DNA of 64,000 bases from a virus. Position 1 is the first letter of the stretch; each line of letters begins with the position of its first letter. The notes under the pieces were generated by a model. It was given only the letters and a program-made list of their open reading frames with translations. It did no database searches and was not told the DNA's origin. The translations under genes and the position numbers were made by a program. Below are positions 22,281 to 30,107 of this stretch, in pieces. The DNA is taken from IMG/VR virus record IMGVR_UViG_3300015263_000599, positions 1 to 64,000 of that record. One strand, written 5' to 3'.

Positions 22281-23588
22281 TCATTTCCAAAGTACCTTCA
22301 TGTTGTTGAGACGAACGCCAAATTTCACCTCAACCTTCATACGAAGCCCCGGACACAACCGGGACTCTGTTTCCAGTGTTTGCTTGATGATGTCATAGGT
22401 TTCCTTGGCTTGTTGGACGGGGGTAATCATCCCGTAACCATCGTGGACACTGAAAGCAATGTCCGTCTCTGGCCCCAAGGCATTGTGTAAGTCAATCAAC
22501 TTCTCTTGGCACACGGTAGCCGCTGGGGCTTGTACCACAAAGTTGCGTGCAAGGTAGGCTTCTTCGTTCTTGAAGATTCGAGGACGACCAAAGTAGTCTT
22601 TGACGATTCCATGTTTAGCCTGCTGTTGGGCGTTTTGAACCCATTCGGTCGCAGTCTTGAAATTGGAGTGGATTCGTCCAATCAACTCTGTCCCTACCGC
22701 CTCACTGATACCTAAGTTGGATGCGAGCCCTCTCGGACCACACCCGTACATCACAGGCAAAAACAATCTCTTGGAGAGATTGCGTTTGATCTCTGTGTCG
22801 CAGTTGTCTCCCGTCACGATCTTGTAGATCGCACGGTGGAGATCTTCACCCGATTCGAGGATCTCCAGCAACCGTTCATCGCCACTCAACCACTGAAGCA
22901 CAGTCACTTCGCAGTGCCGATAGTCAGCGGTGACAAATCTGAGGCCGTACCCTCTCGGCTTCATGACCTGTCTCACATCTGGCCCCATGGTTTGGGGCAG
23001 ATAGCAATGGGTGAACGCCTTGCGGCAGTTCATGCGTCCGTTGATCTGGCCCTCGATTTCGTAACAAGGGAACTCAGACTTTCTGGTCGCTTCATTGAGT
23101 AATGCTGTGTTCTCAATGGCTGGGAGCACTCTGAGAAACAGCGGTTGATGAATGGCTTTGTAAACCCGTTGCCAGCCACCACGCTTAACAACGAGCTTGG
23201 TTCTATCTATGGCCTCACCGATGTTTTTTGGCCCCGTCAAATGGATGCCAAGAAAATACTCAATGGGCTTCAGATCGATGCAGTTGTTGCGTGGCGTTAC
23301 AAATTTTGGATTGTAGTGGTGAGCGTAACTGACAAGTGATTTCAAGTTCCAGCAGTAGAGTCGTTCAACCTTTTCGGGGTCAAAGATGGTGGCGTCGAGG
23401 ATGCCAATCACGCCGATGACGTTCTGAGGATTTACCTCGAACTCCAACCTCCCCTTCGTTGAGGAGATGTGAATCTTTCCGGGCGCACCGGCAGTGAAGT
23501 CCAAAGCCTCGGGTTCCGTTCTGAGGAACACGGCCTTGGTCCCACTGAGCAAGTCGGTGATGTGCCAAGAAAGTTCATGTAGTTTCAT
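22281..23588 (-). CDS. polA: Family A DNA polymerase, polymerase domain only
   Basis: A 435-residue protein with PolA motifs: motif A VTADYRHCEVTVLQWL (catalytic Asp), motif B region RNLSKRLFLPVMYGCG (Arg, Lys, Tyr-Gly), and motif C SVHDGYG. Motif C normally reads HDE, so the second acid is replaced by Gly here. The first 150 residues form no recognisable proofreading exonuclease and there is no 5' nuclease domain, so this is much shorter than E. coli Pol I (928) or T7 polymerase (704). A DEDDh exonuclease is encoded separately at 3.8 kb. It probably carries out leading- and lagging-strand synthesis, unless a second polymerase lies outside the window. Confidence 0.85.
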   Translation of the reverse strand: MKLHELSWHITDLLSGTKAVFLRTEPEALDFTAGAPGKIHISSTKGRLEFEVNPQNVIGVIGILDATIFDPEKVERLYCWNLKSLVSYAHHYNPKFVTPRNNCIDLKPIEYFLGIHLTGPKNIGEAIDRTKLVVKRGGWQRVYKAIHQPLFLRVLPAIENTALLNEATRKSEFPCYEIEGQINGRMNCRKAFTHCYLPQTMGPDVRQVMKPRGYGLRFVTADYRHCEVTVLQWLSGDERLLEILESGEDLHRAIYKIVTGDNCDTEIKRNLSKRLFLPVMYGCGPRGLASNLGISEAVGTELIGRIHSNFKTATEWVQNAQQQAKHGIVKDYFGRPRIFKNEEAYLARNFVVQAPAATVCQEKLIDLHNALGPETDIAFSVHDGYGMITPVQQAKETYDIIKQTLETESRLCPGLRMKVEVKFGVRLNNMKVLWK

Positions 23589-23728
23589 GCTCCCATCTTA
23601 CCCAACCGGGACATTTTTGGACATAACAAACTTCGCAAGTCCTGAAAGAACACCCTGTTACACTTCGGCGCATAAGGGGTGCCATGGTTCTTGATCATAG
23701 TAGAAGTAATTAAGCTGAGCTTAAAGTC

Positions 23729-23760
23729 CCTTAAGATATAGGGCCAAAAATGCGCAGCTT
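23729..23760 (-). promoter_or_regulatory. Phage promoter motif upstream of polA
   Basis: On the minus strand AAGCTGCGCATTTTTGGCCC followed by TATATCTTAAGGG, about 150 nt before the polymerase start. It carries the same GCGCATTTT and CTTAA elements as the other copies. The 140-bp stretch down to 23589 holds no other feature. Confidence 0.45.
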
Positions 23761-23843
23761 CTTCCGTAACCGTCTGGGGTGACTGAACTAAATTACCCAA
23801 ACAGCCTATGACCAGAATTTCATTCGCAGGTCAAGCGATGGTT

Positions 23844-24094
23844 GTTAGAACCTCCTAACCAACATTCCCGGTTCGTGGCTCCACCTACCGAGTTCCTCAA
23901 GGGAACATACAACGAACCCCATGGCACCGGTGGAATTAGGATGTTGGCCGACCTCGGTTCTTGGCACAGAGGCATTGGATTCCCCTTAGAAATCCGCCCG
24001 GTTGCGGTAAGACCTACCCGCTGCCAAGGTTTTTCGTCGGACTCCAAGCGACCATCAAGGCCCAGAGCTACCCGACCTGTAAATTTTGCGCAGT
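23844..24094. ncRNA. Structured non-coding RNA candidate
   Basis: An interval of about 250 bp between divergent genes, dense in complementary segments. There is a hairpin GTTAG/CTAAC (23844-23859). A stem GGTTCGT/ACGAACC (23870-23876 with 23912-23918) encloses a GTTCC/GGAAC hairpin (23892-23906). CCGACCTCGG lies at 23948. A 7-bp stem CTTGGCA/TGCCAAG (23960-23966 with 24022-24028) encloses GGATT/AATCC (23977-23995) and GGTA/TACC (24006-24018). This nested multibranch layout is typical of a functional RNA. Orientation is unclear; a TGCGCAAAATTTACAG motif at 24078-24094 on the minus strand would favour minus. It matches no class I know (not RNase P, tmRNA, SRP or 6S by conserved motifs). Confidence 0.5.
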
Positions 24095-24183
24095 ATCTTC
24101 CAGTAATCTCAGTATCGTCATCATATCCGAAATACTTTAAGGAATCAAGACCTTTCGGACGAAAATTCTTACAGAAACTCGAC

Positions 24184-24210
24184 TTGGCGCAAGTTTGTCT
24201 TAAAGATACC
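24184..24210 (+). promoter_or_regulatory. Phage promoter motif, plus strand
   Basis: TTGGCGCA, then AGTTTGTCTTAAAGATACC, a plus-strand copy of the motif found upstream of minus-strand genes. It lies about 30 nt before the first start of the 24242 gene. Confidence 0.5.
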
Positions 24211-24241
24211 ATGGGTCGAGTTATGAGCCATAGATACTTTC

Positions 24242-24979
24242 ATGGGAAACGATCCATTGAGATTCGACGCAATTTTCGAGTGGAAAATGACGGACGACGA
24301 GGCCGCAACATACAAGATTGCGTGCATCTACGAACGTGAGTTCCTTAAGATTTTCAGCAAATCCAGAGAAGAACTCGACGGCCAAACCATTCGAAGAAAT
24401 ACTCTACCAAAACAACGAGATCCCAGAAAGTCGAACCTCTTCCGCTACTGCTGGAAACTCCGTCGTGAAACTCGGGGACTGCTCGAAAGTGATCAGTTCC
24501 AACCCTATATCGTGGCGAATCTTACGATCATTAAGATGAACAAGGGGCACGTCGAGCCCAACTGTATGTGTGGGTACAAGGCTTGGGCCAGATGGAAGCT
24601 GCACGAGCGTTGGGTCAGAGAGAAAGCCAGTGAAAACGCCGCCGAAGCACCTCGCCCCAGTGGAGCCTCAGACCAGAAGGTCTGCATGGCAATTGACCAA
24701 ACGAAGAAGTTTCTGTACGAAAAATGCGATGGCGATCCAACACCTGAGAAGATCAACAACTTCTTAGAAAACGGATTCCTGAAGCTATGGGTTGCGACGG
24801 GCAAGATCTCACCCTACTACTGCGTGATGTCCCCACTCTTACAAGACAAAGTGGGCTATCTCTCAGAAGTTTGCTCGTTCGACCCGGTTCTTGTCCGTGA
24901 AAGGATCACGGCAGGTGTGAAAACCTACTTCAAGGAAGAGTTCGAACATGAGTACAAGCCACAGCGATTGGGTGCTTGA
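24242..24979 (+). CDS. Hypothetical 245-residue protein
   Basis: Starts at ATG 24242 or, with a slightly better ribosome-binding site (GAGTGG), at 24287. The N-terminal half is helical and basic (TYKIACIYEREFLKIFSKSR, then SNLFRYCWKLRRETRGLLES). A CMCGYKAWARWKLHERW segment follows. The C-terminal part is helical (LQDKVGYLSEVCSFDPVLVR). No recognised domain. It overlaps the next gene by 32 nt. It is the first gene of a plus-strand operon behind the GGCGCA motif. Confidence 0.6.
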   Translation: MGNDPLRFDAIFEWKMTDDEAATYKIACIYEREFLKIFSKSREELDGQTIRRNTLPKQRDPRKSNLFRYCWKLRRETRGLLESDQFQPYIVANLTIIKMNKGHVEPNCMCGYKAWARWKLHERWVREKASENAAEAPRPSGASDQKVCMAIDQTKKFLYEKCDGDPTPEKINNFLENGFLKLWVATGKISPYYCVMSPLLQDKVGYLSEVCSFDPVLVRERITAGVKTYFKEEFEHEYKPQRLGA

Positions 24980-25325
24980 ATCCAACATTTGGGATATCGG
25001 CGGCAATGACGACTACCGAGAACTCCAAGTCGAGGCCACCAACGCACTTCACCCACTTTTCCAATATGCCTTGGCTGAAGATGAGTTCTATGACATTTCG
25101 GCAGCCGAACTTTACGGCATGATCTGGGCGTGGAAACCCCGCACAATGTTGCTGGCAACCACAAATCCGATCATGGTTGCCTTGCTTTACGAGGACGAAC
25201 TTGATCCACCAGACTATTATCAGATAGAATGGGATGAGTTCGAGCTTTTGAAGAGTTTCTATGTCGGAAGCGGAATCAGGCCCGAACCCGACGATCCCAT
25301 CAATTGGTCAGAGGAAGGGTTTTAA
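24948..25325 (+). CDS. Hypothetical protein with C-terminal NWSEEGF tag
   Basis: A 125-residue acidic protein rich in Trp and Tyr (DYRELQVEATNALHPLFQYA, then SAAELYGMIWAWKPRTM). It ends in NWSEEGF, the same C-terminal W-x-[DE]-[DE]-G-F seen in three consecutive genes at 0.9-1.8 kb, 23 kb away. Its stop overlaps the start of the next small gene (TAATG). Function unknown. Confidence 0.65.
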   Translation: MSTSHSDWVLESNIWDIGGNDDYRELQVEATNALHPLFQYALAEDEFYDISAAELYGMIWAWKPRTMLLATTNPIMVALLYEDELDPPDYYQIEWDEFELLKSFYVGSGIRPEPDDPINWSEEGF

Positions 25326-25429
25326 TGCACGTTGCGTTCATTTTTGTGGGCGTGGCACTTTTGGTCATCATCTGGACGATCTATCTCATCAGAAACGCCA
25401 TGGATGACAGCGACGAAGACGACTACTAA
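25325..25429 (+). CDS. 34-residue single-pass membrane peptide
   Basis: The ATG overlaps the previous stop (TAATG). One hydrophobic helix (VAFIFVGVALLVIIWTIYLI) is followed by a strongly acidic tail (DDSDEDDY). This is typical of tiny phage membrane proteins. It ends 3 bp into the convergent Dps-like gene. Confidence 0.6.
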   Translation: MHVAFIFVGVALLVIIWTIYLIRNAMDDSDEDDY

Positions 25430-25950
25430 GCCGCTTGCTGTCCCAACAAGTACAAATTGGTTTCATGCGAAGAAGCAGTTGCCATCAGAAAGTCATCCAG
25501 ACCGAGAGACAACTCTTTCCGCTGTGACATCGTGTCGTAGGTGTATCTCAACAACGCTTGAAAGTCTTTCTCGGACTTGATCGCCGTAGCGATCTCGTTG
25601 CCTCTCCACTCCTTCAACCACTTCTCGGCTCGGTCCATCGAATCCATTCGCTCAACAGATTCGGCCCCAAAGTAACCCACCATCTTCTCGGCCATGGTGT
25701 CGATCTCGTCGCCCAACCCACCATAGATGCGTTCATACAAGAGATGAAGTTGGTAGAAATTGCTACCCTTGGCCTGCCAATGCAAACTTTGGAATAGCCA
25801 ACTCTGGGCTCGCAACGCACCCAGCACCTCTTTCAGTAGCTCAAGGCCGCTCTTCCCACGCAATCGGTCGATCAGCTTGCCTTCGACGCTGTTGGCTGGG
25901 GTGGATGCTTCGTTGATCGGACGGATCTCTTTGCAGTATGGCTGTGACAT
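25426..25950 (-). CDS. Dps/ferritin-like protein
   Basis: A 174-residue four-helix-bundle protein. The Dps ferroxidase segment is recognisable: SLHWQAKGSNFYQLHLLYER, then IYGGLGDEIDTMAEKMVGYF, with the His, Asp and Glu positions retained. The C-terminal helix is DDFLMATASSHETNLYLLGQ. Dps proteins store iron, quench peroxide and may condense DNA. The N-terminal 30 residues are polar. It is tail-to-tail with the 34-residue gene. A phage version may protect DNA or sequester iron. Confidence 0.8.
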   Translation of the reverse strand: MSQPYCKEIRPINEASTPANSVEGKLIDRLRGKSGLELLKEVLGALRAQSWLFQSLHWQAKGSNFYQLHLLYERIYGGLGDEIDTMAEKMVGYFGAESVERMDSMDRAEKWLKEWRGNEIATAIKSEKDFQALLRYTYDTMSQRKELSLGLDDFLMATASSHETNLYLLGQQAA

Positions 25951-25959
25951 TTCGATTCC

Positions 25960-26736
25960 TTAGTAGTATTTGAAGTGAACTGCCAGACACTCCGAGATCT
26001 CTTCCCGACTTTGTGTCGGAAAGAAGTAAATGTCCAAGTCACTCTCCATAATGTTCCAAGAATGAGGTCCGCCAACCGGCGATTCGATGTTGTAATTGAA
26101 GACACGAATCGTGCCCTGATCTCGGTCATATGCAACGACCGTTTGGTTTTGCTCAACTCTTCTTTGGTCTTGAGCTTCCAGACCGTGCCCTCGCACACCA
26201 AGTGTCAAGATGTAGACGTTATCGTTGACCTTTTTGATGCCCTCGGGAATGAAGATGTCTTTAGAAACCCTCTTCATCTTGTTATAGATGTGTGTCACAA
26301 GGCTATCGAGGTCGTGGTAGTCTTCCAAAGGAGCGTCCAATTGTCCTTGGTAATACTTCTCCAAGTGCTCGTAAATTTCCTGCGAGACAGCATCTTCCAG
26401 CCCCCCGTATCCACTTCGATTCAACTGGAACATCCTCTTCGTGACCCAACGGGGGTTGCCTGTCTTATCCACGCCAAGCCGCTTGATGTAGAAGGTGAGG
26501 CCAGTATCGACTTCCAGACGAATTGCGCCCGGCTGACTGCCCCACTGAATTTCATTCACAAACCGACTCATGGGAATCTGATGTCCAATCGGCTTTTTGG
26601 ACAGCAAGTCCATCATCAATTCTAAGTTGAACTGGTTGATAGGCTTACTTAACATATTATCATCGGCCCGCTCAGTCGCTCGCTCCTGATCGAATCCGAA
26701 TATGTCTGTCGCTTCAAAATACGTCTTGAACCTCAT
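25960..26736 (-). CDS. Hypothetical protein with MRFKTYFE N-terminus
   Basis: About 258 residues from ATG 26736, preferred because the start MRFKTYFEATDIFGF resembles the beginnings of the 28516 and 28548 genes (MRFKAWIENWD, MGNFRNWFEALE). It has a mixed alpha/beta middle (FVNEIQWGSQPGAIRLEVDT, then FYIKRLGVDKTG) and a C-terminus with strands (SWNIMESDLDIYFFPTQSRE). There is no catalytic motif. The N-terminal similarity to T4 capsid-targeting peptides suggests an internal virion protein, by inference only. Confidence 0.55.
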   Translation of the reverse strand: MRFKTYFEATDIFGFDQERATERADDNMLSKPINQFNLELMMDLLSKKPIGHQIPMSRFVNEIQWGSQPGAIRLEVDTGLTFYIKRLGVDKTGNPRWVTKRMFQLNRSGYGGLEDAVSQEIYEHLEKYYQGQLDAPLEDYHDLDSLVTHIYNKMKRVSKDIFIPEGIKKVNDNVYILTLGVRGHGLEAQDQRRVEQNQTVVAYDRDQGTIRVFNYNIESPVGGPHSWNIMESDLDIYFFPTQSREEISECLAVHFKYY

Positions 26737-26794
26737 ACCAGTATGTAGTAGATTCAAGCAGTTTTGTGGCACTCGAAGGCGTCAGGGAAAGACC

Positions 26795-27706
26795 ATGAGT
26801 ATTCTCACGACCGAAGACTTCATCAACGTGGGCGAGTGGATGGAGTCAATTGCCGGGTTTGATAACGCCAATCGTCCCACCCAGACCTTAAAAAACAAGG
26901 TTCTCGCATCGGTCTTTCTCGAACCTTCCACCCGCACACGCCTCTCTTTTGAGGCCGCAATGTGCCGTTTGGGCGGAAAAGTGATCACCGTGGCAGACGG
27001 CAAGATGAGTTCTGCCATGAAGGGGGAGACGCTTTACGATACCCTCATGACTGTCGGCCAATATGCCGATGGAATCGTCGTGCGAAACCCAGAGGCTCTG
27101 GGAGCACCGTCTCGCTGGGCAAACCTACCCTGCCCGATCATCAATGCGGGAGACGGTGCCAACCACCATCCCACGCAAGCTCTGCTCGACGCCTACACCA
27201 TCTGGAAGCACAAAGGCACACTGGAGTATCTCAAAATTTGTGTTGTGGGAGACTTGGAGAATAGTCGTGCCATCCGGTCGTTCGTCGATCTGATGGGCCG
27301 TAATGCCAGCAATGTCATCTTCTCCTTCAACAGTCTGGAAGACAAACAGCTTCCGAAACGATTTGGAGCATCGGCTCAGATCCATCATCTGGGGAACCAA
27401 GAAGAGTTCGACCATCATCTTCCCGAGTTCGACGTGCTCTATCTCAACCGTGTTCAGACAGAACGGCATTTGGATCGAGTGGACGGACTTGCCACCCTGT
27501 TGTTCGCTGGGTTTGCGTTCGGAAGTTTCAGACTCAATCTGAGCCACATGTCGTCGTTGAAGCGAGACGCTCTGGTGATGAATCCGGGGCCTCGATTGCA
27601 GGAACTACCGCCTGACTTTGACAACGACCCAAGGGTTGTCTTCTTTGAACAGGCAAGGAACGGGGTGGCCGCTCGGATGGCCGTACTCTCCACTGTTATG
27701 CAGTAG
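26795..27706 (+). CDS. pyrB: Aspartate carbamoyltransferase catalytic chain
   Basis: A 303-residue enzyme that condenses carbamoyl phosphate with aspartate, the first committed step of pyrimidine synthesis. Visible motifs: carbamoyl-phosphate loop FLEPSTRTRLSFEAA, the K-bearing loop DGKMSSAMKGET, INAGDGANHHPTQALLD, CVVGDLENSRAIRS, and the aspartate-binding LYLNRVQTER. The HPLPR motif is replaced by NPGPR. The length fits (about 310). The start at 26795 has AGGGAAAG before it; the longer frame is a shadow. With pyrE 5 kb downstream it suggests that the phage boosts UMP supply. Confidence 0.93.
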   Translation: MSILTTEDFINVGEWMESIAGFDNANRPTQTLKNKVLASVFLEPSTRTRLSFEAAMCRLGGKVITVADGKMSSAMKGETLYDTLMTVGQYADGIVVRNPEALGAPSRWANLPCPIINAGDGANHHPTQALLDAYTIWKHKGTLEYLKICVVGDLENSRAIRSFVDLMGRNASNVIFSFNSLEDKQLPKRFGASAQIHHLGNQEEFDHHLPEFDVLYLNRVQTERHLDRVDGLATLLFAGFAFGSFRLNLSHMSSLKRDALVMNPGPRLQELPPDFDNDPRVVFFEQARNGVAARMAVLSTVMQ

Positions 27707-28516
27707 ATCGTTCCAGTCCCCGAAGGGGAATGTTCTCTGCTGGTAGTACGGATGCAATTTTTGGAATTCCATGTCTCGAACCTGCTTGGCCGCAGCATTG
27801 GTGAGATTGTCGTTCCACTTCTCTTGTTGACGACGCTTCTGCTCCCAGCCTTGTGAGACGGCGGGATCAGCTTGTGGGGCCATCTGCATTCCCTGTTCGG
27901 GTTCTGGCTCTGCTGAATTAAGACGCCCGGCTTCGAGTTCTGCCAGCGTCACATCGTAATTCTGGTCGCCATAGACACTGATGCTAAACTCGGCATCGTC
28001 GGCCAGATACTCGTCGATCTCTCCGATTCCTCTGGCGATCACTTGCATATCGTGGGGCGTCAGGGACGCACTCTCGATGTTGTTGCCAGCAACTCGCTTC
28101 CAACCCCATTTCATGATGGCGTATTCTCTGGCATCCCCAAATCCATTAGCAAGATATAGCTTCTCTTCGGCATTTTGAGGGTCGCTCTCCATCATCTTCT
28201 GTAAGATGATGGGATCTGCACCCTCATCGTCATAGAGTTCTTCTAGGGGTGCTCTTTCTTCGGGGGTTGAATCGTCGAGGATTTCTTGGACGATCTTTGC
28301 TTTGGTCTCATCCCAGTCAGAGAACTCAGGCTCGGCATCGACACCAAATTCATCGGCAATTTGCCCCTGAAGTTGCATAATGACATAGCCTTCGTGATTG
28401 TAGTCGCCCACATCCCCATCAGCGTACATGACGGAGCCATCATCGGTGATCCAGTATTCACCGTTGAGTTCATAACGCTTTTCGTCCCAGTTTTCGATCC
28501 AAGCCTTAAATCTCAT
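27605..28516 (-). CDS. Hypothetical acidic protein with MRFKAWIE N-terminus
   Basis: About 303 residues from ATG 28516 (ribosome-binding site GAGGGAG). It is acidic, with strands near the start (GEYWITDDGSVMYADGDVGD) and helices rich in Glu (AKIVQEILDDSTPEERAPLE). A Pro/Gln linker is followed by QKRRQQEKWNDNLTNAAAKQ. The last 34 codons overlap the 3' end of pyrB by 102 bp on the opposite strand, an unusually long convergent overlap, so the true C-terminus deserves checking. The N-terminal peptide resembles those of the 26736 and 28548 genes. Confidence 0.55.
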   Translation of the reverse strand: MRFKAWIENWDEKRYELNGEYWITDDGSVMYADGDVGDYNHEGYVIMQLQGQIADEFGVDAEPEFSDWDETKAKIVQEILDDSTPEERAPLEELYDDEGADPIILQKMMESDPQNAEEKLYLANGFGDAREYAIMKWGWKRVAGNNIESASLTPHDMQVIARGIGEIDEYLADDAEFSISVYGDQNYDVTLAELEAGRLNSAEPEPEQGMQMAPQADPAVSQGWEQKRRQQEKWNDNLTNAAAKQVRDMEFQKLHPYYQQRTFPFGDWNDLLHNSGEYGHPSGHPVPCLFKEDNPWVVVKVRR

Positions 28517-28547
28517 TTTCTCCCTCGTTACTTCTATATACTTTGCC

Positions 28548-29159
28548 ATGGGTAATTTCAGAAATTGGTTCGAAGCTCTGGAGAGCGACAAAGATAAGCA
28601 GATTCAAGGCGTTTGGGCCGACACATTCAAAGCATTGGGTGTGGGCGGTTTAAGCGACGAAGATGCCGCACATCAATCGTTATCAAAGATCACATATGGG
28701 GCTCGCAGACCCAGCGATAGTGGGATGTCCACTTTCAAGGGGAAACGTGCCACATACAAGCGACTTGAAAACGGCCAGATTTTCAACCGACTGCAACAAA
28801 TCGGCGATCCCGAGTTGAACAAAAACATTGAGGACACCAAAGCTTGGTTGGGCCAGAATGATGTTAAGGACAACGGCGACACAACTATCAGCACACTTCT
28901 GCAAAAACTATTCGGCCCACGTCACTTTGAACAACTGATTGATGCTGACGTGCCTCATGTAGACGCCAAACTCACCAAGGCTCCTGCTCAGCCTCCCAAA
29001 CAAGATATGGGAATGCAGCAACCAGAGCCAATGCCACAAATGGATCAGGGTCCAGAGATGCCTCCTCAGCCACCTCAGTCTCCTGCTCAGCAGCAACAGA
29101 ACTCACCCAAGCAACCAATGCCACCAGTGGGTCAGCCGATGCCGCCAATGGGCATGTGA
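28548..29159 (+). CDS. Hypothetical protein with Pro/Gln/Met-rich tail
   Basis: A 203-residue protein. The N-terminus is MGNFRNWFEALESDKDK, similar to two neighbouring genes. The central part is globular and helical (TTISTLLQKLFGPRHFEQLI). The last 60 residues are low-complexity Pro, Gln and Met (QQPEPMPQMDQGPEMPPQPP). It is divergent from the 28516 gene with only 31 bp between starts, so the promoter elements must overlap. A structural or virion-internal role is inferred. Confidence 0.6.
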   Translation: MGNFRNWFEALESDKDKQIQGVWADTFKALGVGGLSDEDAAHQSLSKITYGARRPSDSGMSTFKGKRATYKRLENGQIFNRLQQIGDPELNKNIEDTKAWLGQNDVKDNGDTTISTLLQKLFGPRHFEQLIDADVPHVDAKLTKAPAQPPKQDMGMQQPEPMPQMDQGPEMPPQPPQSPAQQQQNSPKQPMPPVGQPMPPMGM

Positions 29160-29189
29160 TTTGAGTTTTCTTAAAGAATGGGGTAAGCT

Positions 29190-30098
29190 ATGTCGTGTTG
29201 TGGAGGAAGGTCTGGGCGCAGCCGTGCCGGAATTTCTCGAAGTCGTTTGAGAAAACCACCCAAGCAAGTTCAGGCCCAACAAGTAAAGGCTCAAATGGCT
29301 CAGAAAGTGGGTCCGCCTGTGGCAAAGTTCTTACTGGTTCGGCCACAATTCTTTGGAATCAGCTATTCCATCAACCCTTGGATGAACACCAGCAATGACG
29401 CTGACCGTCCCAAGGCTCTCCATCAATGGAATCAACTTGATGGAACTCTCAGAAGACTCAAAGCCCAAGTGCGTCATCTCGGTCCTCGTCGAGATCTCCC
29501 GGATATGGTTTTTACAGCCAATGCCGGGTTTTTTATTAAGGGGACAGAGATCGTCGTATTGTCGAATTTCAAACACAATCAGCGGGAGCCCGAAGAGTTT
29601 TGGTTCGAGAGGTACTTTGAGAGCGAGGGGTACTATGTTCGAAAAATCAATAACCATTTTGAAGGGGCTGGGGATTGTCTATATCTTGGCGATAAGCCTG
29701 TTGGTGGGTATGGTTTTCGCAGTGATCCAGCCGTATATGAGACTCTCGTTCCCGGAGTCGTGGCATGTGAACTCGTTGACCCCTACTTCTACCACCTTGA
29801 CACTTGCTTTTGTCCTCTTGAGGGAATGGATTATCTGATCTGGCCCGGAGCCTTCTCGTCCGATGCGTTGCAGAAGATCAGAAGTCTTGGCGGCAACGAA
29901 ATCGATGTTCCTGAGAATGAAGCACGACAGTTTGCTTGTAATGCTGTAGTTGTCGGCAAGAACGTCATTCTTCCTTCTGATTGCCCAACCACTGAAAAGA
30001 AACTTCAGAGTGCCGGATATACGACCTTCCCATTGGAGATGTCTGAATTCATTAAGTCTGGTGGAGCCTGCAAATGTCTCACATTGAGACTCCCTTAA
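29190..30098 (+). CDS. Guanidino-modifying enzyme (amidinotransferase / DDAH / arginine deiminase fold)
   Basis: A 302-residue protein. A basic, cysteine-containing N-terminal extension (MSCCGGRSGRSRAG) precedes a GME-superfamily catalytic domain: PDMVFTANAGF (substrate Asp), FEGAGDCLYLG, the catalytic His in FYHLDTCFCPL, and the nucleophilic Cys in SGGACKCLTLRLP at the C-terminus. These enzymes hydrolyse or transfer the amidino group of arginine or methylarginines. Its position before the sugar-modification genes could mean arginine or guanidino decoration, or arginine catabolism; neither is demonstrated. Confidence 0.82.
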   Translation: MSCCGGRSGRSRAGISRSRLRKPPKQVQAQQVKAQMAQKVGPPVAKFLLVRPQFFGISYSINPWMNTSNDADRPKALHQWNQLDGTLRRLKAQVRHLGPRRDLPDMVFTANAGFFIKGTEIVVLSNFKHNQREPEEFWFERYFESEGYYVRKINNHFEGAGDCLYLGDKPVGGYGFRSDPAVYETLVPGVVACELVDPYFYHLDTCFCPLEGMDYLIWPGAFSSDALQKIRSLGGNEIDVPENEARQFACNAVVVGKNVILPSDCPTTEKKLQSAGYTTFPLEMSEFIKSGGACKCLTLRLP

Positions 30099-30107
30099 CG
30101 TGAGGTA

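Noticed and set aside
23820-24212. Minus-strand 130-codon open frame
   Set aside because: Lies over the densely base-paired region, has no ribosome-binding site and an arginine/glycine/tryptophan-rich composition typical of translated structured RNA.
26725-26758. Nested palindrome CTTGAA-CATAC / GTATG-TTCAAG as an operator
   Set aside because: Short, overlaps the start codon of the minus gene, and no second copy elsewhere; not strong enough to annotate.
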